Of a stretch of 64,000 nt of DNA, positions 1 to 12,346 are shown one piece after another. The notes beneath the pieces are model-generated. The model was not told the origin of the DNA, made no database searches, and saw nothing but the letters and a program-made list of their open reading frames with translations. Location of the stretch: the NCBI GenBank assembly GCA_037355855.1, contig CM074760.1, positions 7,184,501-7,248,500 of the forward strand. The letters run 5' to 3'. Each line of letters starts with the position of its first letter. Position 1 is the stretch's first letter. The DNA comes from Pseudo-nitzschia pungens. Taxonomy: Eukaryota > Bacillariophyta > Bacillariophyceae > Bacillariales > Bacillariaceae. Made by a program: the position numbers and the translations under genes.

Positions 1-1590
1 GTAGAAGTAAGTTACAAGAATTTCCCTCATCACGTCTCAATGATCGAGTGCAAAAAGACTCTCAATGCCATGATCAATTCTCTCACCTTCTTCATGACAA
101 TAAATCTTTCCTTTAAATCATCGACGACTTAGTACCACTTCTGGAATCATAACTACTACTACTACCAGCAGTAGTACTAGTAGCTCAACAGTAATTGCCT
201 GCTCCTTCCACAAGTGGAAAGCAAAGCAGCAGCAAACCCAGTCAATTGTATAAGAACATAGATAGTCAAGTTGTCTCATTAAGGTGATACTTCAAAGTGT
301 AGTTACAACACTTAATATTGGCAATTCTATGTCATATGGTGCATGGTACAAGATGAACTGGAGGTCTTTATGATACTACCACCATTAGTAGTACTATTAC
401 TACTAGTCCTTGTCCTCCTTTTGCTGGATGTGCTTATTGATCTGCAAATTCCAGCAAGTTTTTTCTGCTTATTGCTAATGCTTCTTTCTCACGGTTTGTC
501 ACCTTTGCAAGTATTAGATGATAACGTTTTCAAGTTTTCTTATTTCATTTTGATAGTACCTCCTTGAATTGCCAAAACGTGGGAACTGATTACTGGTGTA
601 CTGAATAAGTAGATGGGAGATAGTAGCTTCTTCAGCTACTGGATGTATTTCTTGCAATACTCCATGCCAACATCACCGTTAGCGATATGATTTTCGGAAT
701 GGGAAAATACTCAACTGCATGTGTTGTTCTAGAGAAGAACTTTCTTCACATTTTTTCTTACAGGTATGTACTTCACTAGGTCTTACGTAAGTCCCAGGAA
801 AACGAGGAGTTGCGCTTTGCAGCACACCGCACTTAGCAGTTTGCCCAGAACGGACGGTAAATCTTATTCAATACGAATACGTTGTTCCCTTTCCATCTTT
901 CCAGAAAAAAATCATCACTTTAAAATTTTCCATCGCGCTCCAAGACGGCGAGGACTTTCTTCATTTATGGTGTCATGAGTGTCATACGTAGTCGCAACAT
1001 CTCACGTGATGCCGATACGAGTTTGCTATCCCATTCTATTTAGCGGCCTCCTTCATTTATGGATGTACTTGCTTCAAAAGATTGGATGCACAGGCGCTTA
1101 AGTACTGGTCGTACAAGTACAGAGTGCCGCTATGTAGTCCTAAATCCTAAACGTACTCGTGTTGGAATTTTCTTTTTACAAAAATTGGGACCCCCGAACG
1201 AGTGCCAAGTGTTTCTCACTTCATACCTTCATAAGCGCGTCAGTGAAAGTGCACAGGACTTTTACCGTACTCGTAACCTTACCGTAGTTCTCTTAAAATT
1301 TTGAATTATGGACAACAACATGGTCTCGTGACTTTTAATTAAGCGCTCTGTTTGACTCATCTCAAGAGTGAGACCATCGTGTGCGGCGGAGGAACTCCTG
1401 GATTTACTTTCCCAAGATCGAGATTCAAACCCTTATCGCAGGTTGATTCAGTAACCGCACGGGATCTAATCTTTCAGTTGATCACCGTCCCTTCGAGCTA
1501 AGATCTTACCTACCAGCATTGCTGAGGTTTCTAAAAAACGGAAGCAAGTTGATTCTCGAAACAGAGCTTGCGGTAACCCAATTTGGAAAC
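1..1590. other. Intergenic, no gene seen
   Basis: No convincing reading frame, RNA gene or mobile element is seen here. The stretch holds scattered TACTAG/TACTAC-type short repeats (about 155-185 and 385-405) and one copy of the spacer motif family (CGTAACCTTACCGTAG, about 1271-1286). It contains the upstream region of the glutathione S-transferase that follows. Confidence 0.6.
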
Positions 1591-2319
1591 ATGGCAGACA
1601 ATATGGCCATGGGGGAGGAGACGAGTAGAGGGGCAAAGCGAAAAGAGATGGACCAAATAAAGCACGACCAACCGATCCTCAAGCTCTATTACTTCGATAT
1701 AAAAGGGAAAGGGGAAAGCATTCGACTGATTTGCGCCTATTCTGGGCTGAAGTTAGAAGATTATCGCTTCAGTAACAGGGATGAATTTTTGGCCATGAAG
1801 GACAGCAGTCGGCTTCCATTTGGACAGGTTCCTATGCTAGAAATCGATGGAAAGCAAGTGATGATACAATCCAACGCCATAATGAGATACCTCGGAAAAT
1901 TATCAGGCCTCTACCCGATGACAGACCATGTTTTGGCGCAAAGGGTCGACGCTGCGATGGATCAAGCAAACGACGTGTTTACGGGCTCGACCGTTCTGAC
2001 CTATGGCATGCGATACGCTATTGAGTTGAGCCCCGAAGCAAAAGAGAAGTCGTACGCTCACTTCAACCAAACCGTACTGCCCAACCATTTGAAGAAGGTG
2101 GAACGATTGTTCGAAGCCAGTACCACTGGTTGGATTGCCGGAACAGAAGAGCCCTCACCGGCAGATTTTGTTTGGTACTGCAGCTTGACCAATATGGCTT
2201 CGAAAAAGGAAATTTCTGACAAGAACAAAAGCTTGGTAGAGTTCCCAAAGCTCAAGGCATTTATGCAAAAGTTCGAGTCACTGGATGAAATCAAACAGTA
2301 CTACAAGGAAAGAGAGTAG
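1591..2319 (+). CDS. Glutathione S-transferase, sigma-like
   Basis: This encodes a cytosolic-type glutathione S-transferase that would conjugate glutathione to electrophiles or act as an isomerase or peroxidase. The N-terminal thioredoxin-like domain is seen as LKLYYFDIKGKGESIRL, with the catalytic-type Tyr in the first strand, and as the conserved LPFGQVPMLEIDG and QSNAIMRYL glutathione-binding segments. The all-helical C-terminal half follows (AQRVDAAMDQANDV through FPKLKAFMQKFE). The ATG at 1591 gives 242 residues. Sigma-class proteins are usually about 200-210, so the in-frame ATG at 1648, just before the domain, is an alternative start; the first 19 residues are charged and not a clear targeting peptide. 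Single exon. Class assignment within the family is inferred from the motifs only. Confidence 0.88.
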   Translation: MADNMAMGEETSRGAKRKEMDQIKHDQPILKLYYFDIKGKGESIRLICAYSGLKLEDYRFSNRDEFLAMKDSSRLPFGQVPMLEIDGKQVMIQSNAIMRYLGKLSGLYPMTDHVLAQRVDAAMDQANDVFTGSTVLTYGMRYAIELSPEAKEKSYAHFNQTVLPNHLKKVERLFEASTTGWIAGTEEPSPADFVWYCSLTNMASKKEISDKNKSLVEFPKLKAFMQKFESLDEIKQYYKERE

Positions 2320-3983
2320 AAATCACGTATTGCTGTGGAAATTTTGTATCGCGCATAGACGAGACAAGATGAAGGGATCATCCGAACTCAATGCTCCGTG
2401 TAATAGTAGCCTCCAATAGGGAAAAATCTCGATTTGTGTAGTATTCTTTGGATTACGTATCGTCATCTTGGAATACGTTAGGTTAGCCCACAGCGCATTG
2501 CCATTGGGCATTCTCATCTGTCACGACATCTATCATTGGTTCCTATATTCAAAAAAAAAAACCCGCTCTGTTGCAACAAATCTTTCGAGGAAGAAAACCG
2601 CAGTATCGTTCATTCGAAACATTTTTAATTATTTGAACATGAACCGTACGAAGACTGGCCATAAACCTAAATGCTCTGAATTCATTATTCATGGGATACT
2701 TTCAAAGCTACGCTTGCAGGATCATGTGCACGAAGAACTCACTCTTATGCGTTTTCATTTCCTGTCGATCAGTTCGCCTTGCAACCGAATCGCAAGCTCC
2801 TTCTTGGTTCGTGTGTAGCCAGAACTTTCAACTTTCACGATGGCCTGGAATTTGAGTCCCTGCCAACTGCTGCTCGTACCCAGTACCGTACCGGTAGGAC
2901 CCATGGACGGAGACGAAACCTTTCAGTTTGCACGTACTATCTTGGGCAAGGTTCAGTGATCTTACTGTACTACCGGTATAAATAAAAAATAATAATACAA
3001 TACCGTACAGGTAGTTCGTGACTACTTCTATGTTCTACGCCTTTAGGTCATACAACTACGAACTTCTCCTACTTCACTCTTTCTTCCTTACATAACTGTA
3101 ATTACTCGGCAGTGAATGATGCACTTTTCTGTCAACTCTTACCGGCAATCACACAGACAATTATTTCTCTCTAGAAACCAAAGTCGCCAAAATTATATGT
3201 GTCTCCAAGACCGTCGCTTTAATCGTGTTTCACATCGGTAGAGAGGTCCTAAACTCTCACTAAGGTTACCGTTGGAAACAGTAAGAACGAGCTCGGGAAA
3301 TACACTGTTTTCATAGTGAAATTCAGTCGAAGGGGAAATGAGACGAAATGAGACAATCGTGGAGAATGACATAGCAGTCTTGTCCGTTCTAAAAAACAAA
3401 GATAGCTGCTTTTGCAATCATCCTTGCCCTGGTACGTGCTTTGCTGTACTTGTTGGTGTTTTGGTTCAGGCTAATATTAGTATCTCTTCCAGTGTAACAC
3501 GTAATTGGCCTATGTCACAAGTCATAATGATACTAGTCACCGAACTCAATCAAACCCAACGGAGGTGATGCGGGACTGACGGGTGATGCAGTACTAAATC
3601 TACGACGCGGAGCGTAAACCTAACGTTTTCAACCGCATGAAACGGCGGCTCTTCTGCGAACTTCTGAATACATTACCAGGTAAGGATACTCATACCGGTA
3701 GTTCGTACAGCCATGTACGGTAAGGTTACCGGTACAACTAACTACGAAGTAAGGTTTACGTAACTTACGAAATACGACCTACGAGTTTCATACAGCAATC
3801 TTGCTTTGTAGGAACTATCATTCTGAAAAGAGAGCAAGCCATGAACACACATAAAACAAACTTCGCACCTTTTGGCTTTGACAGCACTCCCTCCAACCAA
3901 AGACCGTTCTTTCTTAACCAAGAACGAGAAAAGACCGAAGAACAACAACATCCATACAACCTCATAGTCGAACTACCTCTGCA
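2320..3983. other. Intergenic, no gene seen
   Basis: About 1.7 kb without a supportable gene. Short open frames here look random. Copies of the spacer motif family occur near 2890-3010 and 3676-3735, including GGTAAGGTTACCGG at 3719-3732. The last part would be the promoter and 5' UTR of the next gene, and its final ~140 bases are AC-rich. Confidence 0.6.
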
Positions 3984-6318
3984 ATGACAGACAACGAACT
4001 CCAAGACCCACCAAAGACCGCCACAACCGAGTCATTGGAGACAACCAGCAAGCCCGGAGAAGATGCTTCCACGAATGCTACGGAAGAAACCGATAGCGAT
4101 TCCACACTTGCTCCGGTAATGGGATCAGACGAAGCCAACGACGGCGACCAGGACAACGGTCAGGATGACGGGAATGCCGAAACCGAAAAATCGGAGGATA
4201 ACAACAACAATAACAATGATAACAACAACAACGAAGACGGAGCAAAGGAGGACACGAGAACCGAGGAAGAAAGAAGAAAGGCAGAAGAAGCAGAGATCAA
4301 GAGAATTGAGGAAACGATCAAGAAAGATTACAAGGATTGGCCTCAAAAAGACATCAAGGAGCCACACGCACACGATGTCTTGTACGGAAGAGGGGGAGGA
4401 ACCAATCACCACCCGGGAAACAAACGCTATCGGAAGATGGTGGAAGACAAGAAGGTAGAATATGTCAACAGCAGGCGTCTCGACAAGCCATTGGTTGCCT
4501 ACGGAATCCTTCGAAAATGGCGAGCACAATTGCCTCCCGGACGGTTTTTGAAGCTCAATGACAAAACGGGGCTGTGGAACGACGTGGGCGACAAGGCTGC
4601 TAGAGAGAAGACAAGCCAGGCACTCAGAGAGAAGGCGCCCCAGATTCGAAAGCAACAGGAAGAGGAGCAAAATGGTGTAAGTTTCATTTCTTGATTGATT
4701 GATTGATGGATTGATTGCTACAACAAATCTTGATCGTTCTTTGGTATATTATTATGAAAAAATAATATTGTTCAAAAAAATAAATACGTGTACCAGCAAT
4801 CACCAACAACTTTTTTTCATGTTTTCACATTCACCATGCAGGCTTCCGGTGTCAGCGAAACAGGTTCCGACGAAGACCGAAAGCCCGCGGCGAAAGGAAA
4901 GAAGAAAGGCAAGCCGAAGAAAGCAATTTTGCAAAGGGAACACACCCTGGGTAGAAACATTTTTGGGTTCGGGAGAAAACATGGATATTTCGGGTTTCAC
5001 CTGGTGCAAGGATGAAAGCAACAGAAGTCTTTCCACTGGATCGATAAACTCGGCGCAGGGTACCGTTCTTCCTCCAGGAAGGAGCAGCAGCAGGGGGAGT
5101 GCTGGTATGCCATTTTCGAGTGGTTTTAATCCTCCTTATCCGCCACCACCCGATTATCATGGACGAGTGTTCAGCGGGGAACAGAGACGAGAACTATCCA
5201 ACAGCAGCATCGGCACTTTTTATTCCGTGCCTGGATCCGCGCCGTTTAATTCTGGAGCCCAGCCGCCACTTCCACCTCCGAATGCCGCTTCGATGCATCA
5301 TCGATCCGACAGCTGGAACTTTCAAGAACAGGCGCCCTCTCCTCGCCATGGCCCCCATCATCAACGAACGGGTAGCTGGAATGGGAATGGAGACATGCGC
5401 AGCCATTCGTTATCTGGATACCCACTGGCCGGAGCCACAGTTAACGAACCAGTCACGTATTGGAGTCAATCCACCCACCCTCCGGGAGCCTATGGTAGAT
5501 ATTCGAGCGACGGGTCGATGGGACCGATGGGATCAATGGGACAACCATCACCGCCGCCACAGCCGCCACCACCGCCACCTCCTCCTTATCGGCAGATTGC
5601 GTCTCCATCCCACAGCAACACATCTAGCCCTCCTTCCAATGCGATGGATTACGAAAGACCCTGGAACGCCGGTGGAGGATCAACGCCTCCTCCTCCTCCA
5701 AGAGATTTTGCGTATGAACAATACGATGCTTATCCGCCAACGGCCGTTGGTGCCGATTCGAGTCCACCGCGACGTCCCGAATACCGTCCCATTGCTCGCC
5801 CGGGAATGATCAAGAGAGACACTTCGAATCAAAACGAAACCTATGAGTCCAAGCCAAACAGAGTCAAGAGGGCAGCCCTGAATCGGGATCAAAGCGCGAC
5901 ATCGAATCGTCTCAAGCAAGAATACATTCCCGAAGTCTTCCACCAAGATATGCAATCACTACAGCAAACTACCGAACAGATCCGATTGAGCAGTCCCGAG
6001 CACGATAGAAGTCTTGTGGATCCATTCGATGCAAATAGTGCGGGCACGGGAACGAATCCCATGCCGCTCCCGCTCGGAGATCGTCGCACGACGAGCCAAG
6101 AACTGGTGTCGGAACTTTTGGGCGAAGGATCGGATGACGGTGTTTACCATACCAATGCTTTGAACGACCTCCCACCAGCACGACCGCAACCATTACAACC
6201 GTTGCCCAGGCCAGCACCGTGGAACGAAAGCAATCGAATGACAACAGCTGAATTTTTGAATGCACCTTTGGGCGACGACGATGATCTTCGAGACGACGAG
6301 CATCTTACTCAGATATAG
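3984..6318 (+). CDS. DUF6824-domain protein (diatom-expanded family), proline-rich tail
   Basis: Exon 1 is 3984-4676 and exon 2 starts at 4842; the donor GTAAGT and acceptor CATGCAG join in phase 0. Residues about 125-215 form the domain with core DVLYGRGGGTNHHPGNKRY, then KPLVAYGILRKWRAQ, PPGRFLKLNDKTGLWNDVGD and REKTSQALREKAP. This family is very common in diatoms and its function is not established; a nuclear or DNA-related role is only a guess. The N-terminus is acidic and Asn-rich, and the long tail is rich in Pro, Ser and Gly with polyproline runs. In exon 2 the frame that leaves the splice site (reading REHTLGRN) stops at 5013-5015, and the long downstream frame is offset by +1. Either one extra base lies between about 4950 and 5013, or a second intron is used (GT 4951, AG 5077, 127 nt, which also restores frame). 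With one base skipped the protein is 722 residues. Confidence 0.8.
4677..4841 (+). other. Intron with TTGA tandem repeat beside the donor
   Basis: The intron begins GTAAGTTTC and runs straight into a TTGATTGATTGATTGATGG repeat within 20 bases of the donor. It ends in TTCACCATGCAG. Joining 4676 to 4842 keeps the reading frame. Confidence 0.85.
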
Positions 6319-6482
6319 TTGCGCTTATGGGGTGATCTCAAGGAGTTTGTCGCAATGCACTTCTTCTGCCACTAAAGTCCTATAATAACAAAATAAAAGA
6401 ATCATTTTAATTAAGAGTTGTTTGTATTCAATCTATTTCGATGTGTCGCGGACCCACAAAAGACCAATTTAATAATTAACGA

Positions 6483-8925
6483 TTATTGAATAACGCAACC
6501 GGAATCCTCTATTCTGCTCTTTTCGTGCTTCGACATTCTCGTGTCATCGTGCATAAATCTTGACGAGTTTACACTCGCAAGCGGTTCATTATTATTATCC
6601 GGGAGCTTTTCGGATGGGGAGTCTTTCGTTTGATAACCAATCGTAGAATCCTTCCGTGCTGATTCGCGGGGACACGAACCGGGCGATTTCGGTTGACACG
6701 TTCCAGCGGTGCTTCCCGGATCTGACACGCGATTTTGCTGTGGGTAGTAACTGTCACCATGGGATTCATCTTCTTCGTCACCGCCCTCGTCCATTCGATC
6801 GTCTTCTTCTTCGGAAAGAACCATACCCAACTCGTCTGCGTTGTTGCTTCCAAACGAAACCCGAGACGGTATTTCTTTCGCCTGCAAGTCATCGGTTGCA
6901 ATGCTTCCAAATGACATTCCGGACGAGAGTCGGCTCACATGGGTCTCGGTTTCGGACTCGTTGCCGTTCTTTTGAATCAAAAGTCGATTGCAGGCCGATG
7001 TGTCCGAATCGTTTCCATTTTTTCGACCTTCTTCCTTGTCTGAAAAACAATGCGACTGTGTGGAGGAATCGGAAACTTGGCGGGAATAAAATACCACTTG
7101 ACCACCGGGCTTACTAGAAGAAATGGCACTGGTCGTTTTTGGGTGCTCCGTGCTGGCACTCACACTCTTTCCATCATTGCTCTCTGCTTGGCATTCTTTC
7201 TCTCCTGAATTATCCGATAGCCCCAACGAGGGCATGCGTGCCATCAAATTGTCCCGAGTATGCGCCAGTCCTTCTTGTATTTTCTTGCTAGCGGTTCGCA
7301 TTATTTGCACGGGGACATTCGTAACGGTTCGAAATGCCGTTCGAATATCCTCCTCGCTGATATGTATGACACTGCGCGAACTCTCAAATTCAGGTCCGAG
7401 TTGTCGGATGCGTTGTTCTCGCGCCTTTTCCAGGAAAGGATGATGGAGGCAATCTCCGACTCCCGCTCGCTTGTTAGGATCCTTTTCCAAACATGATTTC
7501 AACAAGTCTATCAGAGATTCACTGAGGCCCAAACCCGAATATTGCACATCGACGTCAACAATCATCTCGAACAGATCTAAAGGGATTGTGCTGTAAAACG
7601 GGAGTTTACCCGTCACAAATATATACAAACAAATCCCCGCGGCCCACAGATCTGCGGCATACCCCGAAAAGCCTTTTGAGTTTGATCCACTACACATTTC
7701 AGGAGACCAAAAACACCAGGTGCCTTCGGTTTTGGTCAGCATTCCACATCCGCTCATCCTCCCCATAGAATATGCCGAGTCAGTATCTTTTCGAGTCAAG
7801 AAAGTAGGGTTTTCCTCCTCGTCGTCTGACGTAAAATACGAACCGGAGGTTGAACTCCGTGTTTTCATTGTGAACACATTCTTCTGGGAGGTTTCCGAGG
7901 CCGAAAGACGTCGATGAGCATGGTCCTCTTCTTCAAAAATATGCGACACGCCAAAGTCTCCGACCTTCGCGATCCCTCTGTCACTGATCAAAATGTTTTC
8001 GGGCTTGAGATCCCGATGGCAAATATGATGCTGATGCAAATAGGCTAGCCCGTGCAATATATCAACAAGATACAAAGCGGCGTGTTCTTCGTCGAAATAT
8101 CCGCCATTGACGAGCCCATCAATTTGTTTGTGTCGGAGACTCTCAGATCTCTTGAAGGTTCCATCTTGTTCTTGAAATGTCAGTATTTCCCCAAGTGGCA
8201 TGTATTCCAATACCATGTACAAGCTATCACTTTTGGGTGAATTGATTACTTCATATAGTCGCACCAGGTTGGGATGGCAAAGCTTTTTCATCAACGCAAT
8301 TTCTCGTTCTACTTGTTGGAGCGCCGTCTTTACTTTCACACGCTTTGTGTTTTTATCGCGTTCAATGGTTCGTCGCCGCTTCAGATTGGACTTGGAAAAA
8401 ATCTTGACGGCCACGAGTTGGTCGTTATGATTGTTGGTATCTTCAAGCCTCTCTCCAACAAAATCCCGCGATCTGCTGCGAAAGAGTCGAAATCTGCCCG
8501 TGGTCATCGCTCGTTTCCCGTAATGTTTTGAAGGGGCGGCAGATTGATTTGCGCTGGAGTTCCCGACCCCTTCGAAACTCCCACTTCGAGTCAAGGGATC
8601 CATTGGCATCGAACTTGACTTCTGATGACTGGACCGTCTTATCGATCTATAGTTGTTACCGGTTCGAGAATTGTTGTCGCAACTACCAACATTGCCACTG
8701 CTTGCGCTGTCTGTGGATCCCTAACCTGAAAGTACGCCGGGCAAGACGGACTGTACCAAATGCTCCCTGCCCTAGAATCCCGGGAATGAACTCGAGATTT
8801 TCGACCTTGACGACATTTCCTTCTCTGTCGAATACTTCGTCTCGTCTCTCGCTTTCGTGATCCAGTATGTCGATATCAAATATAGAGTCCTCTTCTCCTC
8901 TTTCATGATTGTCCGCAAAAGCCAT
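6483..8925 (-). CDS. CaMKK/SnAK-like serine/threonine protein kinase
   Basis: Exon 1 (8925-8726) starts at an ATG and carries the glycine loop ILGQGAFGTVRLARR. The intron begins at 8725 and ends at either 8683 or 8647; both keep frame (799 or 787 residues). Exon 2 carries the ATP-binding lysine in LVAVKIFSK, then HRDLKPENILI, the DFG in KVGDFGVSHIF, and the APE-equivalent WCFWSPEMC. The long Arg/Ser-rich insert between the glycine loop and the lysine, and the ending DLKPENIL...DFGVS, resemble the calmodulin-dependent kinase kinase / plant GRIK-SnAK group, which phosphorylates the activation loops of AMPK/SnRK1-type kinases. The activation loop has an extra insert of about 60 residues with several Ser/Thr. 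The C-terminal 250 residues are acidic and low in complexity and probably disordered. An obvious calmodulin-binding helix was not identified. Kinase identity is firm; the subgroup is inferred. Confidence 0.85.
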
Positions 8926-9805
8926 GTTGTATGATGTATGCAATCAACACAAAGTGTGTCACTAATTTCGACGCACTGGACGGAGTATTATCGTCGAAAG
9001 CTGTTGGAATTGGGAGATAATCAAATCGCGGTTGGTAGAAAATGCTCTTTCGGTATGGAGTAGTGACTAAACCATCTGTGGTCCTTTCTCTTTCCGATCC
9101 GTGTGGAGCCAATGGTTCTTCGATTGTACAAGAGGACGGTAGTGTTCGAATGTTCTTTGTTGTGCGGCATATAGCATCGCAATCAAACGCAGTTGACAAA
9201 AAATACTTCGTACTGCTGGTTCCAGAAGATCGTTTGGGCTTTTTTGATCCCTTTCATTCCCTTATTGGAAAGGTGAAAGGTGACTGACTCGCAATTTGTG
9301 CAGTAAGGTACGGTACTAGTATTCACCTTGTTTTTTTAACGCGACTTGGAACATCATGGATGAATGACATTCAACTGAGAACATTCCGAGCGAAGAACGT
9401 TGCGCGAAGAGCGAGGTTGACGACTGATGATAATGCGACCCAACTTTGGACACTAAAAAAAATAAATCGAATTAAGGTAAGGTTAAAGATTTTACTACTA
9501 GAAGTACTTCGTAATGATCTGAATACAACACCGAGAGGGTAATTTACCGTACGTGTAATAGGCTTCCGACTTTCTATGCGGTTGCACCACACAGATGCGA
9601 TTGCACTCGCCCATCACGACATGGTGGCTCGCAGAATTATTTGTAATTTCAGTTCTTTGAATTCTAACAAATTGCATGCCTGACTAGAAAAACATGTTTA
9701 TCATTTTACAATCGCATAGGAATGGACAGATCTTAACAATTCATGGTTGCTCGATGTGCCTCCACAATCTGTCAGAAACCCAAATCACTACTATTCCACG
9801 AAATT
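8926..9805. other. Intergenic between two minus-strand genes
   Basis: About 0.9 kb that must hold the kinase promoter and the 3' flank of the PP2A gene. Spacer motifs of the GTAAGGTACGGTAC type are seen near 9303-9316. No gene is recognised. Confidence 0.6.
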
Positions 9806-12346
9806 CTATCTTTTTTGTATAAATGTATCTTCTAGCTTCGATGCTGCTTTCTCTGCGTAGAACCGGACATCTCTGTCCGGATCATCTTGCAGCAATGACA
9901 AAATGGGATGGATCTGTTGATTGTACACTTTGGGTTCACAAACAGGACCCATTTCTCCCAGCGCCCTGGCGACATTGAAGCGGATATTGGCCACGGTGTC
10001 CGTGGCCATTTCCAATATGATCGGCAAGACTTCGGTTTGTGCAATCGCGGGATCCATTTCGATCGCCATTCTGCCACAGGCTTGAACAGCTGTCAAGCGT
10101 CTGAGATAGGACGAGTTTTGTCGAATTTCATCGATCGAGGGTAGCAAAAACTCGCACGCCCATTCGGTTCCAAAGAGGGCGGTTAGCTCCTTGATGTTCT
10201 TTGTGGCGGCGTCTCGAATCGTTGCGATTTCATCTCCCAGCCAGTTGACACAAATGGACGAGAGCTTGTCGGTGAAAAAATCTTTGCCCAGCTGCTTCGC
10301 GAGCAAGGGAGTTTGTTCGATAATTGCCAATCGAATCCTGCAAAACATACGAGCGAAGGTTGGAAACGAAACGACTCAATCTTTGAGTCACCACCAAACA
10401 CAGGAATTTTTGGCAGAAAGAACGAAAAAACGCCGCGGCGCTTCGACACTGCTTACCTCCATTTTCCATCCTGCGCCAAGTCTAGAATGGCAGGCAATAA
10501 CGACTGCGACAGGAGATCAACGCCAATCACCTTGTTCAAACTTTCTAGAGACGATATCAGGTTGAGACGCACCTCAGAGGCTGCATCTCGCAAGAGAAGC
10601 AGAATCGGTGGCACCAGATGCGTTATTGTGGAATCCTTCCCCAGCACGGGGGCAAGTTCTGTAGCAACCATGGCGAGAGCGGCTCGAACGTGCTCGCTGT
10701 CGTCTTCCGTCAACGACGTGACTCGTTTCACCAACCGTTCCGCGGCCGAGACGCGTTGTCCACCAAAGTTTGCGGAACCCACTTGGTCGAGCCCATCGGA
10801 ACCCGGCGGCAATATGTTGGTGCCGCACCCCCCGGCAACCACCGCCAGGTTAAAAGTGGCGGCGGTTCGGACCTCGGCTTCGGGATCTTGCAGCAGTTTT
10901 TCGTAGGCAGGTATCAATACGTCCATTGCACCCGGTATGGGATTGTACGCCTTGATGACATCGGCGAACTTGGCTGCGGCGGTCCATCTCACCCTCCACG
11001 ACCGATCGTCGATGGTGGCCACAATCAACGGCAACAAACGCTGGATCAAAGCTCGTTCGTTGTCTCTGAGAGGCGAACCCTTGCCCACCAATGATCCCAT
11101 CACCCGACCAAAAACGACACAATTTTCCGTCGTCTGAAGCCTTACCGAGTCCTATTGCAAACAACGAGGAATTTTGTTTGTCCCAAGGCACACCAAATAA
11201 AACACGCTGTGAGACAATCATTCTCGGCGATACAGAGCGGACCCACCACAAAAAAAAAGCACTCGAACGTACCGGTTGTTCGTTCGAGGAGAGAGTTTCG
11301 TAAAGCGGTATCAAAATCGTGGTAACCATCCCCCCGTCTTCCAAGCTTTTCCTGCCCGTCGCCTTGACAACATTGTCTACCATAATTCCCAGACTCTGCG
11401 CCGCCACCCTCCTTACCATCGGTATGTCGTCCTTGCAGAGGTCGGCAAACATTCTCACAAACTCTTCCTGCTGGCTGGATGTCAGGCGGGGATAGGCCTT
11501 CGCTATGAGACCCGCGGACGAAATCCGTGCCGTGAACCACTCCTTGCGCGCCAACCGCATCAACATGGACGCGTATTTGTCCCGAAAGGCTTCGTCCGGC
11601 AGCGCATCGGCAACGAGAACGGTGCTCGCCGAGGCCGCGTCCCGCACCGTGTTTTCCTCCACGGTCAGGAGCAATTCCAGCGGCGGAAGGATGGATTGGG
11701 CGTGGTTGCCGCCACCCACCAGCGGTATCAGCTTTCCCAGGGAATTGGCGAGAGCCAACAGCACCTCGTCTTCGTCGTCCGTGCCGTCTGTCAGGAATGG
11801 CAACAGTTCCTTCGGAAGCAGCAGCAATGCGAATGGCAAATTGTGAGATGAAATAATTGTTCCGAGAATGATTTGACATGCCCGAGCAAACTGTTGTCGG
11901 GGAGGGTTCGAACGCAACCACCACCACAGCCAAGATAGCAATTTGGCCACTCGTGATTTTGTGGTTCGCACTTGCACCAAACGTTTGCGGGTGCACACAC
12001 GAGAATTCGCAACCCATCGAGTCTTGAAAAAAGCATCGAAAGAGGCCGCAAAAAAAGAAAAAAACACACACGCACACACACGCGCAAACACACACACCTC
12101 TCTGGTCCGCTGCTCGCCCAATAGAGACGCCACTGCCTCCAGCCGATTCGCGGCCGCCACACGCGCCGACATGTCGTCTCCCCGAAACATGTCGATCGCT
12201 TGCCGAGCCTCTTCTTCCTCGGATATTTGCATCGGCACCGCGTGATTCGTGTTGTTTGCGCCGCCCGGCGGAGCCCTGAGAGCCGGTTTGGCGATCTCTT
12301 TGGGACCCCCATCGATGGGATCGACATCCATTGGTCGGTGGCTCAT
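9806..12346 (-). CDS. PPP2R1A: PP2A 65-kDa scaffold subunit A (HEAT repeats)
   Basis: Four exons: 12346-12098, 11809-11273, 11133-10457 and 10337-9806, with introns of 288, 139 and 119 nt. The joins are phase 0, 0 and 2, giving 664 residues. The protein is the HEAT-repeat scaffold on which the catalytic C and regulatory B subunits of protein phosphatase 2A assemble. Diagnostic stretches are LGEQRTRE/ELLPFL across the first splice, DDRSWRVRWTAAAKFADV, DGKWR/IRLAIIEQTPLLAKQLG across the last splice, and WLGDEIATIRDAATKNIKEL. The usual length is about 590; the excess is a roughly 45-residue Pro/Asp-rich N-terminal extension and a few loops. The donor GTACGT at 11272 and the acceptor TTTTGCAG at 10338 are strong. 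The first intron is G/T-rich after its donor. Identity is very secure. Confidence 0.96.
11810..12097 (-). other. PP2A-A intron 1 with (GT)n-rich 5' end
   Basis: On the sense strand the intron opens with GTGTGTGTGTTTGCGCGTGT and stays G/T-rich for about 50 bases, the first part a near-perfect GT microsatellite starting at the donor itself. It ends CTTCCGAAG before exon 2. Splicing restores the conserved RE-ELLPFL junction. Confidence 0.85.

Noticed and set aside
1381..1460. Possible tRNA on the minus strand (GGGTTTGAATCTCG resembles a T arm)
   Set aside because: The flanking bases do not form a T stem, acceptor stem or anticodon arm.
12061..12097. (CA)n/(GT)n run read as part of the PP2A protein
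   Set aside because: The frame stays open (VCVFARVCACVFF) but interrupts the conserved HEAT junction. GT-AG splicing restores RE-ELLPFL.
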